Shown in pieces: positions 44,707 through 57,178 of a stretch of DNA of 64,000 bases. The first letter of the stretch is position 1, and each line of letters starts with the position of its first letter. The stretch lies in NCBI GenBank assembly GCA_019454045.1, contig SKCR01051210.1:1-64000 (forward strand), in the 5' to 3' direction. The stretch comes from Zanthoxylum bungeanum. Lineage: Eukaryota; Streptophyta; Magnoliopsida; Sapindales; Rutaceae. A program made the translations under genes and the position numbers. The notes beneath the pieces are model-generated. The model was not told where the DNA came from. It worked only from the letters and a program-made list of their open reading frames with translations, and made no database searches.

Positions 44707-46749
44707 TGTTGGAGTTCTACGGGCCCGAGGATCGAATCAAAAGCATAAAACACATGTGCAAATACAACGAGGGAGTTGTGGAATACTCACATAGATCGAT
44801 TGAGTGACGCGGCAACGAACAAAAATCTTTTTCTGCCCATTGAGGAGTCACGGTAGTTCACTGCAATGGTGTCCTCCATTTTCAGTTTTGGATCAACTTC
44901 GTCAAGCTCCAAGCTTCGTCAAATCATTCCATGCACACATGTTGGTTTCCCTATCACCTACGGACAACTCCGGAGTGTGCTAGCACTTTAATTTTGCAAC
45001 AAAATCACTCATCTACTGCCCCTATAGCTCACGACAGTGAGCAGTTTTAGGACGAAGAAAATTCAGCCCCTTGGCGTGAATGAGAGGGAGAGAAAGAGAA
45101 AGAGTGAGTTGGTTCAAGTCTTAGGTCAATTGTGTATCTAATACACATATTTCATTTTTAAAAATCAAATAAATCTATATTAAATTTGCTTTCAAAAAGC
45201 TATCAACCTACTTTGAGTGTTTCACACTCATTCACCAACCAAACAACTTCCATCACTCAAAGTGACTAGTTGTCACATCAATCAATCAAATTGTCACATC
45301 ACTCAAAGTGACGAGTGATTTGACGCTTGATGTGACATGTGTGCCGCACTCGAATTCGAAATGCGAATGCGCTGGCAAACCTCTTGGGCTCGGTTCGCTA
45401 ATTCCAAATTAATGAATTTTCCGTTGCGTCGTAATTAAATCTAATTTAATTAAATAATCATGCCTAGCATAATTACTATTGACGTCGCTAACGAATTAAT
45501 TCTAAATTAACACGTTCACCCGAATTAAAATCTAATTTTAATTCCGCGTCGAAATCTAATTTCGTCTAATATATCGAATATATTATTTATCGATTAATTC
45601 CAAATTAATTCGTTATCTCTCTTTAAATGATATTTTATCCTAGATAAAATATCTCCATAATTAATCCCAGATTAATTTTCTCTCTCATCTTATTAATCCC
45701 AAATTAATTAAAGTGCCAGTCATATGTCATCGGTGAATCTTCGGGAAACGACCCAAAAGATCCCCGGATATATTGGCAGTAAATTCGATCGTCGGACTAT
45801 CCGAACACGTACGTACCTAGTACTATGTTTTACCGATTTACAAGACAAGGTTGGCCTCTAGTAAAGCACCATGCCTACCCAATTCTCCAGAAATATCCTT
45901 ACAGGAATATAAGATCTGTATCAGGCGTAGTATACATAGTATTGCGTATTTCGATCCAGTATCGGATGATCATATGCGAGGCCTGGGGCTGATGCAGTAT
46001 CTGCCCCGTGCGGAGCATATATCGGATGACAAGCAACTAGTCTCTTTATAATCGGATAATCATGACCAAGTCATTTTATCCCGATGGTTGCAACCCTTTA
46101 GAGAACCAATTCTGTATCCCTGCGCGATCATCATCTCCACTATGACTGGAGTGATACTTCCGTCTTGACATCACACCCAACACACCACGATTCTCGATAT
46201 ACCTAGAAGAGGCGTACACAGAAACCGGTAAAGCCGTGGATGACCAAAACCAAAGTATATTGATTGTAGCAAGTATTAGCGGTGCAAGTCTCAGGTTAAG
46301 ACCAAATACACCTACCCTACTTTCGAACTTCCATATACACATAGTCATACTACCAATTGAATTCCGAGGGGGTCTATCCAGAGCGAAGCTGTTTCCTGTA
46401 CCATCGGTAAAACACAACGTCCTATTACACTTGCATGAGTATCCTATACCCAAATATATGAGAACTATGCCATTATGCCCTCATAACGCGCACAAGTGTA
46501 ATACTAGTCTTTTACGCATTTATCGATGTCCAATCTCGATAATACTCTGACTAGGGATATTTAATGATTTATCATTCGTGGACTGATACTGTCTCATATC
46601 ATTCTCAATCCAGGAACAAAGCATAAGGACCTCCTATCATTTATACATCTTGGTGATCTAATCACAAATGATGAGAGAGCAATCTCCTTTGTCACATAAT
46701 TAATTTGTACAACAACACCATGATCTGTACAAATAGTGATTGTCCAACA
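44707..46749 (-). repeat. 3' LTR of the outer copia element
   Basis: 2043 bp, TGTTGGAG...TGTCCAACA on the plus strand. It lacks the tgacccatagcgt phrase found near the end of the inner LTRs. An antisense open frame of 104 codons lies at 46236-46550. Confidence 0.93.
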
Positions 46750-47154
46750 ATCTCCCACTTGGCCTATAACCAGTCACTCGAGTGTCTTACACCCGAACTA
46801 TGTACGGTTGGCTCAAACTACCGAGGAAAGGCTTTCATCAGCGGATTTGCATGATTATCATCTGATGCGATTTATATGATCATCACATCACCACGATGTA
46901 TGATCCGAATGAATCAGATGAATAGTCGAAGTATATATCTGGATCGTTGATGAGACCATTAATTCTTTAGCCTGTGCTGAAGCCTAGCTCAGCTGCTAAC
47001 AGAACTATATCTAATCTAATTAGATTTATTATTGACCCAGATGGCTTCTATTGCTGCCTCAGCTGAAACAATTACCCATATTTATTGTTTATTCGGTAAC
47101 AATATCTTACTTGGAAGATTTCCAACTCACTGTACCGTCATTCAAACTGTATAG
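46750..47154 (-). pseudogene. 3' end of outer pol (RNase H tail) and polypurine tract
   Basis: On the minus strand the text ends with RNase H remnants (a damaged AAAEAATEA-type stretch and the NPLTK...FE block), followed by aggccaagtgggagat, the polypurine tract. It matches 54690-55101 of the inner copy. The inner element inserted at 47154; the duplicated target is tatag (47150-47154). Confidence 0.75.
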
Positions 47155-49241
47155 TGTTGGAAAACTATGACCCATAGCGTCACTATTTGTACAGATCATG
47201 GTGTTGTTGTACAAATTAACTATGTGACAAAGGAGATTGCACTCCTATCATTTGTGATTAGATCACCTAGATATATAAATGATCGGAGGTCCCTATGAAT
47301 TTTTCCTGGATTGAGAATGATATGAGACAGTATCAGTCCATGAAGGATAAATCATTAAATATCCATAGTCAGAGTATTATCGAGATTGACATCGATAAAT
47401 ACGTAAAAGACTAGTAATACACTTGTGCGAGTTGTGGAGGGCCCAACGACATAGTTATCATATATTTGGGTATAGGATACTCATGCAAGTGTAAATGAGG
47501 TTGTGTTTTACCGATGGTACGGAAAATAGCTTCGCTCTGGATAGACCCCTTCGAAATTCCATTGGTAGTATGACTATGTGTCTATCGAAGTCCGAATCAG
47601 GGAAGGTGTATTTGGTCTTAACTTGAGACTTGCACCACTAATACTTGCGACAATCAATATACTTTGTTTGTGGTCGTCCAGGGCTTTAACCGGTTTCTAT
47701 GTACACCTCTTCTAGGTATATCGAGAATCGTAGTGTACTGGGTGTGATGTCAATATGGAAGTATCACTCCAGTCATAGTGGAGATGATGATTGCGCAGGG
47801 ATACAGAACTGGTTCTCTAAAAAGGTTGCAACCGTCGGGATAATATGACTTGGTCATGATTATCCGATAATAAAGAGACTAGTTGCTTGTCATCCGATAT
47901 ATGCTTCGTACGGGGCAGACACTGCACCAGCCCCAGGCCTCGCATGTGATCATCCGATACTCGATCGAAATATGCAATACTACATATACTACGCCTGATA
48001 CAAATCTAATATTGCTGTAAGGATATTTCTAGAGAATTAGGTAGGCATGACGCTTTGCTAGAAGCCTACATTGTCTTGTAAATCGGTAAAATGTAGTACT
48101 TGGTACGTACGTGTTTGGATAGATCGACGACCGTATTTACTGCCAACATATCCGGGGATCTCATGGGTCGCTTCCCGAAGATTCACCGATGACATATGAC
48201 TCGCACTTAATTAATCTAGGATTAATTAGAAGAGAGAGAAAATTAATCTGGGATTAATTGCGGAGATATTTTATCTAGGATAAAATATCATTTAAAGAGA
48301 GATAACGATTAATTTGGAATCAATCGGTAAATTAATATATTTGATATCTTAAGCGAAATTGGATTTCGACGCGGAATTGAAATTAGATTTTAATTCGGGC
48401 GAATGAATTAATTTAGAATTAATTCGTTAGCGACGTGAATAGTAATTATGCTTGGCATGATTATTTAATTAAATTAGATTTAATTACGATGTAACAGAAA
48501 TTTCGTTAATTTAGAATTAGCGAACCCGAGCCTGAGATTGTTTGCGAGCGTATTCACATTTTGAATTCGAGTGCGGCATGCAAGTCAAATCAAGCGTCAA
48601 ATCATAAGTCGCATCAAGCGTCAAATCGCTAGTCGTTTCAAGCGTCAAATCACTTGTCACTTTGAGTGATGTGACTTGACAACTTGATTGATTGAGTGAT
48701 GTGACAAGTTGTCACTTGATTGATTGATGGGACTTGAAGGATGTGATTGAAAGCTTTAATTGGTTTGACTTTATTAAAGCCAAAATTTTGGTATATGTTT
48801 TTTGAAATCAATTACCAAAATTACAACACACATTTTTATCTCTCTCTCTCCTCCATTTTTCTCTTCTCCTTCACGCCATTGGGGCTGAAATTTTCTCTTT
48901 TTGGTTCAGTTACTGCGAGAGATAGGGAAGCAAAGTGTGGATTTTTTGTGGCAAAAATCAAGAGAGCTAGCACTCCGAGAGACATACGAATGTGATGGGA
49001 AGTCCACCCATGATCCGGGAATCGTTGACGAAGCCTTGGAGCTTGACGAAGGAGCTCAAAAGCTGAATCATGAAGACACCAAAACAGAAACTGTCGTGAA
49101 CTGTGACAGTGAGCAGAATCAAGTTTTGTTCGTCGTAGCGTCGCTCAACCGATCGATGTGAGTATTCCGCAACTCCCTCGTTGTAATTCACGCTTATTTC
49201 TTGCTTTGTATTCGATCCTCGGGACTTAAAGATCTCCAACA
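47155..49241 (+). repeat. 5' LTR of the inner element
   Basis: 2087 bp, TGTTGGAAAAC...GATCTCCAACA. It contains a 24-bp triplicate at 48591-48662 and a TGTACA...TGTACA pair near its start that is collapsed in the 3' LTR. It is a few percent diverged from 55102-57173 by eye. Confidence 0.95.
48591..48662 (+). repeat. 24-bp triplicate in the LTR
   Basis: The phrase caagcgtcaaatc starts at 48591, 48615 and 48639, exact 24-bp steps. It is followed by two copies of gagtgatgtgac within a quasi-palindrome (gtgacaagttgtcac). The same block recurs in the 3' LTR (about 56520) and, reversed, in the other LTRs (about 39950 and 45290). Confidence 0.9.
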
Positions 49242-49242
49242 A

Positions 49243-49254
49243 TGGTATCGGAGC
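49243..49254 (+). other. Primer binding site of the inner element
   Basis: The sequence tggtatcggagc has one mismatch to the tRNA-iMet site. It starts two bases after the LTR end. Confidence 0.88.
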
Positions 49255-51955
49255 GATTAAAAACATGAAATTGATTAAGGCTTAAAATTTGGGTAAAATA
49301 TTTTTGAGCTTGATTTGAATTAATTGGATGTTTGAGTATGCTTATAACATGTTTTAATTGAAGTTTGATTTTATCATTTTCAAGAAAATGGTTTGGAACA
49401 ATTTTCCCCCAAACACTTAGCTTGGCCGAAAGTATTGGAGCTCTAAATGTCTTGCTGATTTTTTTTTTGATTCATTGGATGAGTTGGAAATCATTTGGGG
49501 ATATTGATTTAATGTTGAATTGAATTTAATTGGATTGAATTTGATTTGGACAAAATAATCCCCCTTGGCCGAGACTTTGAATAGCATGAAATAGGTTTAA
49601 TTTTAATCAAAATTAGTTGGACATGTGATGAAGGAAATGAGCATGATTAATTGTATAAATTGATGTTTTAGAAATGTTAATTTGGGTGATTAATCATGAT
49701 ATACACTTTAGGTTAATTAAATGTGAAATTGGATTTTTTGTATTTAATTAATTGGGCCTTAAAATTGGATTTGGGCTTGTTATGTTGTAAATGGGCTTAT
49801 TGGGCTTTGTTGTACAAAGTTGGGTTTAGGCAAAATTGGTTGGATCCAATTAGGCCCATAACCGCTTCCATAAAGCCCAAATACGACTTAATGGACCTTT
49901 AAAGTTTAATTGGGCCTAATGGGCCAAAATTGATTTATGGGCTTATGGGGTAAATCCCGGATTGGATTTTGGTTATTCGGTTTGACTCGAGTTGACCAAA
50001 AGTCCACGCCTTAAGAAATTAATTAAAAAGCCCATTGGACTATAATTAAATTGACGTTGGATGATAATCGGGCTTTGAGACCCGTAACGACTAAATTTGG
50101 AATTTAAGTCGTAAAAGGTTATTATTAAAGTGTAATGTTTAATTTAGAATTAAATAAGTGAATTAGAATTAAATACAAATTGAATTGGATTTAATTATGT
50201 AGTTTAATTTAAATTGAGAATTTGTACTTTGAGTACTTATTCGCAAAACGAGTTTGACTCGAGCAAAATCAAATCGTTGTTTGAACATTGGATGATCACT
50301 AATTATCAGATTAATTAATTTGATTATTAATTGATAACAAGCTTGTGTGAATACATGGTTGCGATGCATGAATAATGTATATCGGATGGATATTAGATGG
50401 GTGGGACAATTTTAGAAATTGTTGTAATAAATTTGATTTATTAATTGGACCTGCGTATCCAGCATTGTCACCTCCTTATTCTTTGTATTCTCTTCTCACA
50501 TATTCCCCTCAATGTAAATGAGGTTTCTTTAGAAGTGTAGTGTAACGGGTAGAAGAAATACATGTGCTAGCGGGAGAGAGAAAGTGAGAGATTTGATCTA
50601 GGATCAATGTTAAGTATCTATCCGCATATTATTATTATTTTATCATATGCGCTTTATTATGTGTTTAGAATGCATGTTTAAGGGTGTATGATGATGAGAC
50701 CTTAACAAAGATAATAATTGGTTTCCAATTTGCACGCGAAAAAACCCTCACAAAATATTAAGCATTTTTCCTTCCATTGAGTGATTCTTACTCAAGATCC
50801 AAGACTGGCATTGGCTTGTTGGCCAAAGTCAAGGCCTTTGTCCGTCGAGGATGTGTTTGAATCATGAGAGCTTTGTTCTATATTGGTGTCTTGTCCAAGT
50901 TGTGTTTGTTGGCCAAAGGTCAAGACCACTTCTTGTCTATCGACATTGATTACGAAGCTTTCCATGGTCAATGGGCCGCGCTTAACTGGGATCACTAAGT
51001 TTATTGTGCCAAAGCCAATGCTTAGTTGATTCAGAGGAAAAAAGGTTAGGTAATACATTGGATGTATTGGCATATATAAAATATATGTTTCGGACTTGGA
51101 TGTCCCCCTACCGGATCTAGGAATTGGATGGGATCCAATCGATCTTAGAGATCTACCTAGTTAATTATCATACAATTTGTTGGCCAAAGTCAAGATTGTG
51201 TGATATTTAACGGAATCCTAGCCCACTAGGAAACATGGTTTCCCGAGTACTCGACAGAGGGTTAGAGGCTCGCCGAAAAATAATGGGAGGCAAGTATTAA
51301 ATTTGCAATATTCGTTTAATAACTTGCCATATGCGCTCATTCAAATATCATTCGTCAAATAAATTAAATGTTAGTTGGACTAATATTTAAATGTTGTTTT
51401 AATAAATAGTTGGACTATATTCAAACTATTCATTATAGTTGGTTATATAATTGGATTATAGTAATCAATATAATTGATTTTAATCTATTAAATTATAGTT
51501 GATTAAATAGTTGGACTATTGTAATCATTATAATAAATAGTACCTAAATCGTTGATTAATAGTTGGACTATTAAAATCAAGATAAAATTGAAAGATTAAC
51601 ATTTAAAACATAATCCTAGGGAAAATGTATTTAAATGGTTTTAATTTTTCAAATTGGGAATAATTTCAGGATGATCCTGGAAAAACTAATAAGTTACTTT
51701 ATTTGATAAAATAACATATTAGGCCTAAGCTCAGAGTTAAGCAAATAGTCGAGCATAATCTTTGGAAGATTTATGTAATGATAACTTAGTGTTTAATCCA
51801 TTAAGCTTGTCGCAATAGACTCCTTAATTCTTTATCATAACTAAGGGTTAGATCCTTAAATTATTATATTGAGATTGAAGGACCCTCATAAATCTATACT
51901 TAGATTTTAGAAGTACTAATTGCAATAAAAACTCTTGGAGAGTTGATGACTATTC
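49255..51955 (+). other. Long leader of the inner element
   Basis: About 2.7 kb before any gag text, long for a copia leader. It holds repeated gcccattaag/gggcctaatgggcc phrases (49740-50100) and at least three copies of ttgttggccaaagtcaag (50816, 50907 with one extra g, 51178). An antisense open frame at 50792-51073 is listed next. Confidence 0.75.
50792..51073 (-). CDS. Antisense frame in the leader, copy 1 (93 residues)
   Basis: It reads opposite to the element's gag-pol. It shares most of its text with 60807-61121 in the outer element and, with one stop, with 41580-41869: FPLNQLSxGFGT, VIPVKR, LTMESFVINVD and SSTDKGLDFGQQ. I recognise no domain. Serine/threonine- and glutamine-rich, no signal peptide, no membrane segment. 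The sense strand of the same stretch is also nearly open, so conservation may reflect DNA, not protein. Additional frames antisense to gag-pol are known from several plant LTR elements. Confidence 0.3.
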   Translation of the reverse strand: MPIHPMYYLTFFPLNQLSIGFGTINLVIPVKRGPLTMESFVINVDRQEVVLTFGQQTQLGQDTNIEQSSHDSNTSSTDKGLDFGQQANASLGS

Positions 51956-52270
51956 TCAATGAGATAAAGTCAAAATTTTGCAATTAGGCAAGTAGCGCAA
52001 GGCGCACCTTTCTTCGATATTCTAGAAGGCCAAGGCTTGGCCAAAAGCTTCTGGAGTGTTGAAAATGGCAAAGGCAAAATCATTATAATCTTCTGGTAAG
52101 ATAAAGGACAAATCCTAAAATATCTGCCTAAATTGTGGCAAACGGGATCGCGGAAGCGTGACTGCCGTTTGGACAAAGCAGACATGAAGGAATTGAAGAC
52201 GAGCAAGGCTCTGACTTCAAATATGTTTGTCAAAATTATGTTCACTACTAGTATTGAAATTGGATTTTAA
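51956..52270 (+). pseudogene. gag remnant with broken zinc knuckle (inner)
   Basis: CLNCGK at about 52131, then after a frameshift RKRDCRLDKADMKELKTSK, so a C-C-H-C knuckle can be recognised but is out of frame and its histidine is lost. The N-terminal gag is not recognisable. Confidence 0.7.
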
Positions 52271-52669
52271 ATACTTAGTGTGGTACATAAATATGTGCTG
52301 ATGTTCAGAATCTGCTATGAGTAGGATACTGACTGCAGTTGAGATTAATCTGCGAATTGGGAACGTGACGAAAGTCGCTGTTCTAACCGTAGAAACCTAA
52401 GTTTAGGAACTACCCTTCGGGTGTGTACCTAAATTTAGGAACTGTTATAATGTGACTAGTTTGACTAGAAACATTATCTCTATATCAGTGTTTAACCCGT
52501 TGCGGGTGAACCTTTATATTTTAAAGACACTAAAGTGTTTCATTATATAAAGATGATATTGAGATAAACACAGTAGATGTGAATAACAGCATTTATATTT
52601 TGAATATAAATGATATCTCAAACATATAATATGACAAACAAATAGCTCAAACTGATTTGATCAGAAGAA

Positions 52670-53260
52670 ATATATTGGGGCATTGTTGTCTGTGACACAA
52701 TGAAACAAGACTCGTATATCCACACTTTTGAAGAGTGGTACTCGGACTAATTTGATTCCAATCAAATAAAGTCTACGAATCTAGTTTATTGGGCAAAGTG
52801 CCTAAAACACCTTTACTTGGTAAAAGTGCATATGCCACCGATCTGTTAGCCCTAGTTCATAGTGAAGCAAGTGGGCCCATGTCTAGCCATGCTAGAGGTG
52901 GATATGAATATTTCGTGACCTTTACGGATGTGGCATCGCGTTATGGTTATGTGTTTCTTTTGAAACACGAATCGGAAACTTTTACAGTTTCGACACAAAA
53001 TAGACAAACAGAGCAGCTAAAGTATTACAACAAAAGACCGTGACGGTTTAATACTTAAGCAATAAGTTTCTACTATACTTGAAAGAGTATAGTATTCTTT
53101 CAATGAGAACTCCTCCCGGAACACGTCATTTTGACGGTGTGTCCGAACAGGGTAACCCGAATTTTATTGGAGATGATAAGGTTAATCATGAGTCGCTCTG
53201 AGCTACCATTTCCTTCAACAGATAAGTATGAACAGTGCAGAACTTATTTTGAATAAGGTT
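52670..53260 (+). pseudogene. Integrase remnant (inner)
   Basis: The pre-integrase text is damaged. The best part is LLGKSAYATDLLALVHSE..GPM and GGYEYFVTFTDVASRYGYV (52789-52960), the N-terminal half of a copia integrase, very close in style to copia-A. TPPGTRHFDGVSEQ (near 53107) marks the place of the third catalytic block, with changed residues. Everything is broken by frameshifts and stops. Confidence 0.8.
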
Positions 53261-53739
53261 CCATAATAATCTGTTTGACAGATTACATATTATATATGAA
53301 CGGGAAAGAAACTGGGTTTCTCATTCCTGATTATTTAGGTATGTTGGGCATATGTTTGGATGATACCAAACTAAAACCCAAATTGGAAAAGTGCCAATTG
53401 TAGGTTATCCGAGGGATACCAAAGTATAATACTTATACAACTCACAAGAGAACAATTAGATTGTTGCTCGCCATATGGTTTTCCTAAGAGGAATACCGAT
53501 ATGCAGTGGTAAGTGGGAGGATAGTAAAACTCGATGAAAATCGGAGTAATACTATTCAAGGCACCAAGTACTTAATGGAACACAAACAATATGAAACTGT
53601 ACCATTAATCTCCAAATACATAAGAACCACGTAGTCGGAGAGAGTCAGAAAACAACCTGGGGTATGGGTTTCTGATCTCACCTCATAAAGATATTTATCT
53701 TATTGAGGAATACTAACTGACTACGTATGAGGAAGTGAT

Positions 53740-54190
53740 ATAAGGTATCGACTCCCTATCATGGCAAAGTGCCATATAATCCGAAATGGATTCCATATAA
53801 ATCAACCAAGTTTGGATACTAGTTGATTTGCCGCAAGGCATTGTGCCTATTGGTACTGTATAAGTCTTCAAGGAAGACAAACATGGATGGAAACATACCA
53901 ACGTATAAGGCTAGGCTTTTAGAAAAAAAAAGGTATCGTTATCAACATAGTGTTAATTACAACGAAATCTTTTACCTGTTGCCACGTTATATCCATTTGG
54001 ATAATGCTTGCTGATGTTGCATGTTTCATTTATGAAATATGGAAAATGAATGGGAAAATCGCTTTCCTGAAAAGGAAACCCTTTGGAGGATGCTTAAAAC
54101 ATCCTGTCGGTTTTGTCGTACTAAAACTAGCAAACAAGGTTTGCGGGTTAATCGATCCATGTTTGGGTTGAAGCAACATTGGGTTCTTGG
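53740..54190 (+). pseudogene. Reverse transcriptase remnant (inner)
   Basis: Readable parts: MDSI, then INQVW, LVDLPQGIVPIGT and FKEDKH (53780-53890), the start of copia RT. Then VCGLID and later fragments (54136-54180). The central palm with the Y-x-D-D box cannot be found; the RT is shortened. Confidence 0.7.
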
Positions 54191-54689
54191 AATTATCGTT
54201 TTGATGTAATCATAATGGTGTATGATTTAATTCAAAACGTAAATGATTCTTGTGTATATAAGAGGGTTAGTGGGAGCGCACTTACAGTGGCTGTCCTATA
54301 AATAATGATAATATATCATTTCTTGGAAATGATATTCCCATTTTATAATCGACGAAAGCTTGGCTTTCGAGAAAATTCTCCGTAGAATTCTTGGGAGAAG
54401 CAACATTTATTCTAGGAATAAAGATCTACTAGGATAGATTTAAAGTTGTTGAAACTCTCCGAAGAACTCGTACATTGAAAAATGTACGTGACTTGGTGTC
54501 TCATACGCTTTGAGCATATGCATTCACAATCAGGCCAATCCAAGTGATAGTCACTGAATTGATGTTAAGAACATCCGTTAGTATATTAGAGAACTAAGGA
54601 TGCTGTCTTAAACTATGGAGAATGAGAACTTGAAGTGACTGGAATCACTGTAGCAATTTCCTAACCGATAACACGACTATAAGTCGCTA

Positions 54690-55080
54690 AACGGTACTAC
54701 ACAGTTTGAATAACGGTAGAGTGAGCTGGAAATATTCCAAGTAAGATACTGTTACCGAATAAACAACAAATGCGGGTAATTGCTGCAGCTGAGGTAGCAA
54801 CAGAAGCAATCTGGGTCAATTACAAATCTAATTAGATTAGATATAGTTCTGTTAGCAGCTGAGCTAGGCTTCAGCACAGGCTAAAGAATTAATGGTCTCA
54901 TCAACGATCCAGATACATACTTTGACTATTCATCTGATTCGTTCGGATCATACATCGTGGCGATGTGATGATCGTATAAATCACATCAGATGATAATCAT
55001 GCAAATCCACTGACGAAAGCCTTTCCTCAGCAGTTTGAGCCAACCGTACATAGTTCGGGTGTAAGACACTCGAGTGACTG
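54690..55080 (+). pseudogene. RNase H C-terminal remnant (inner)
   Basis: The text VIAAAEVATEAIWVNY (about 54776-54825) corresponds to the copia EAEYIAA-type block. NPLTKAFPQQFE (near 55005) corresponds to the conserved D-P-L-T-K C-terminus. No continuous frame. Confidence 0.7.
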
Positions 55081-55085
55081 GCTAT

Positions 55086-55101
55086 AGGCCAAGTGGGAGA
55101 T
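55086..55101 (+). other. Polypurine tract of the inner element
   Basis: The sequence aggccaagtgggagat lies next to the 3' LTR, whose first bases read TATTGG in place of TGTTGG. Confidence 0.85.
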
Positions 55102-57173
55102 TATTGGAAAATTATTACCCATAGCGTCACTATTTGTACAAATTAACTATGTGACAAAGGAGATTGCACTCCTATAATTTGTGATTAGATCACCTAGATA
55201 TATAAATGATAGGAGGTCCCTATGATTTGTTCCTGGATTGAGAATGATATGAGACAGTATCAGTCCATGAAGGATAAATCATTAAATATCCCTAGTCAGA
55301 GTATTATCGAGGTTGGACATCGATAAATACGTAAAAGACTAGTATTACACTTGTGCGCGTTGTGAGGGCACAATGGCATAGTTCTCATATATTTGGGTAT
55401 ATGATACTCATGCAAGTGTAATAGGAGGTTGTGTTTTACCGATGGTACGGAAAACAGCTTCGCTCTGGATAGACCCCATCGAAATTCCATTGGTAGTATG
55501 ACTATGTGTCTATCGAAGTCCGAAATCAGGGTATTTGTATTTGGTCTTAACCTGAGACTTACACTGCTAATACTTGCGACAATCAATATGCTTTGGTTGT
55601 GGTCGTCCAGGGCTTTAATCGATTTCTATGTACGCCTTTTTTGGGTATATCGAGAATCGTAGTGTATTGGGTGTGATGTCAAGATGGAAGTATCACTCCA
55701 GTCATAGTGGAGATGATGATCACGCAGGGATACAGATCTGGTTCTCTAAAAAGGTTGCAACCATCGGGATAATATGACTTGGTCATGATTATCCGATAAT
55801 AAAGAGACTAGTTGCTTGTCATCCGATATATGCTTCGTACGGGGCAGACACTGTACCAGCCCCAAGCCTCGCATGTGATCATCCGATACTAGATCGAAAT
55901 ACACAATACTACGTATACAACGCCTGATACAGATCTAATATTCCTGTAAGGATATTTCTGGAGAATTGGGTAGGCATGACGCTTTGGTAGAAGACAACCT
56001 TGTCTTGTAAATTGGTAAAACGTAGTACTTGGTACGTACTTGTTCGGATAGTCCGACGACCGTATTTACTTCCAACATATCCGGGGATCTCATGGGTCGC
56101 TTCCCGAAGATTCACCGATGACGTATGACTCGCACTTAATTAATCTAGGATTAATTAGAAGAGAGAGAAAATTAATCTAGGATTAATTACGGAGATATTT
56201 TATCTAGGATAAAATATCATTTAAAGAGAGACAACGATTAATTTGGAATCAATCGGTAAAATAATATATTTGATATATTAAGCGAAATTGGATTTTGACG
56301 CGGAATTGAAATTAGATTTTAATTCGGGCGAATGAATTAATTTAGAATTAATTCGTTAGCGACGTGAATAGTAATTATGCTTGGCATGAATATTTAATTA
56401 AATTAGATTTAATTACAATGCAACAGAAATTCGTTAATTTGGAATTAGCGAACCCGAGCCTGAGATTGTTTGCGAGCGCATTCGCATTTTGAATTCGAGT
56501 GCGGCACGTAAGTCAAATCAAGCGTCAAATCATAAGTCGCATCAAGCGTCAAATCGCTAGTCATTTCAAGCGTCAAATCACTTGTCACTTTGAGTGATGT
56601 GACTTGACAACTTGATTAATTGAGTGATGTGACAAGTTGTCACTTGATTGATTGATGGGACTTGATGGATGTGTTTGAAAGCTTTAATTGGTTTGACTTT
56701 ATTAAATCCAAAATTTTGGTATATGTTTTTTGAAATCAATTACCAAAATTACAACACACATTTTTATCTCTCTCTCTCTCCTCCATTTTTCTCTTTTCCT
56801 TCACGCCATTGGGGCTGAAATTTTCTCTCTTTTGGTTCAGTTACTACCGAGAGATAGGGAGGTAAAGTGTGGATTTTTATGGCAAAAATCAAGAGAGCTA
56901 GCACTCCGAGAGACATGCGAAGGTGATAAGGAAGTCCACCCATGAGTCGGGAATAGTTTGACGAAGCTTGGAGCTTGACGAAGGAGCTCAAAAGCCGAAT
57001 CATGAAGACACCAAAACAGAAACTGCCGTGAGCTGTGACTGTGAGCAGAATCAAGTTTTGTTCGTCGTAGCGTCGCTCAACCGATCGATGTGAGTATTCC
57101 GCAACTCCCTCGTTATAATTCACACTTATTTCTTGCTTTGTATTCGAACCTTGGGACTTAGAGATCTCCAACA
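55102..57173 (+). repeat. 3' LTR of the inner element
   Basis: 2072 bp, ends ...GATCTCCAACA. Relative to the 5' LTR it lacks about 20 bp between two TGTACA copies at its start. An antisense open frame of 96 codons lies at 55296-55586. Confidence 0.95.
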
Positions 57174-57178
57174 TATAG

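Larger units (their letters stand above)
47155..57173 (+). mobile_element. Inner copia element (TGTTGG family)
   Basis: 10,019 bp on the plus strand, with LTRs 47155-49241 and 55102-57173 and the target duplication tatag at 47150-47154 and 57174-57178. Primer site, polypurine tract, and gag, integrase, RT and RNase H remnants are in copia order. Coding text is heavily damaged. It is inserted in an opposite-facing copy of the same family, so the pair forms a large inverted arrangement. Confidence 0.95.

Noticed and set aside
48901..49161. 86-codon frame near the LTR end (also 56730-56945, and minus frames opposite)
   Set aside because: U5-region text open on both strands and not preserved at equal length between the two LTRs.
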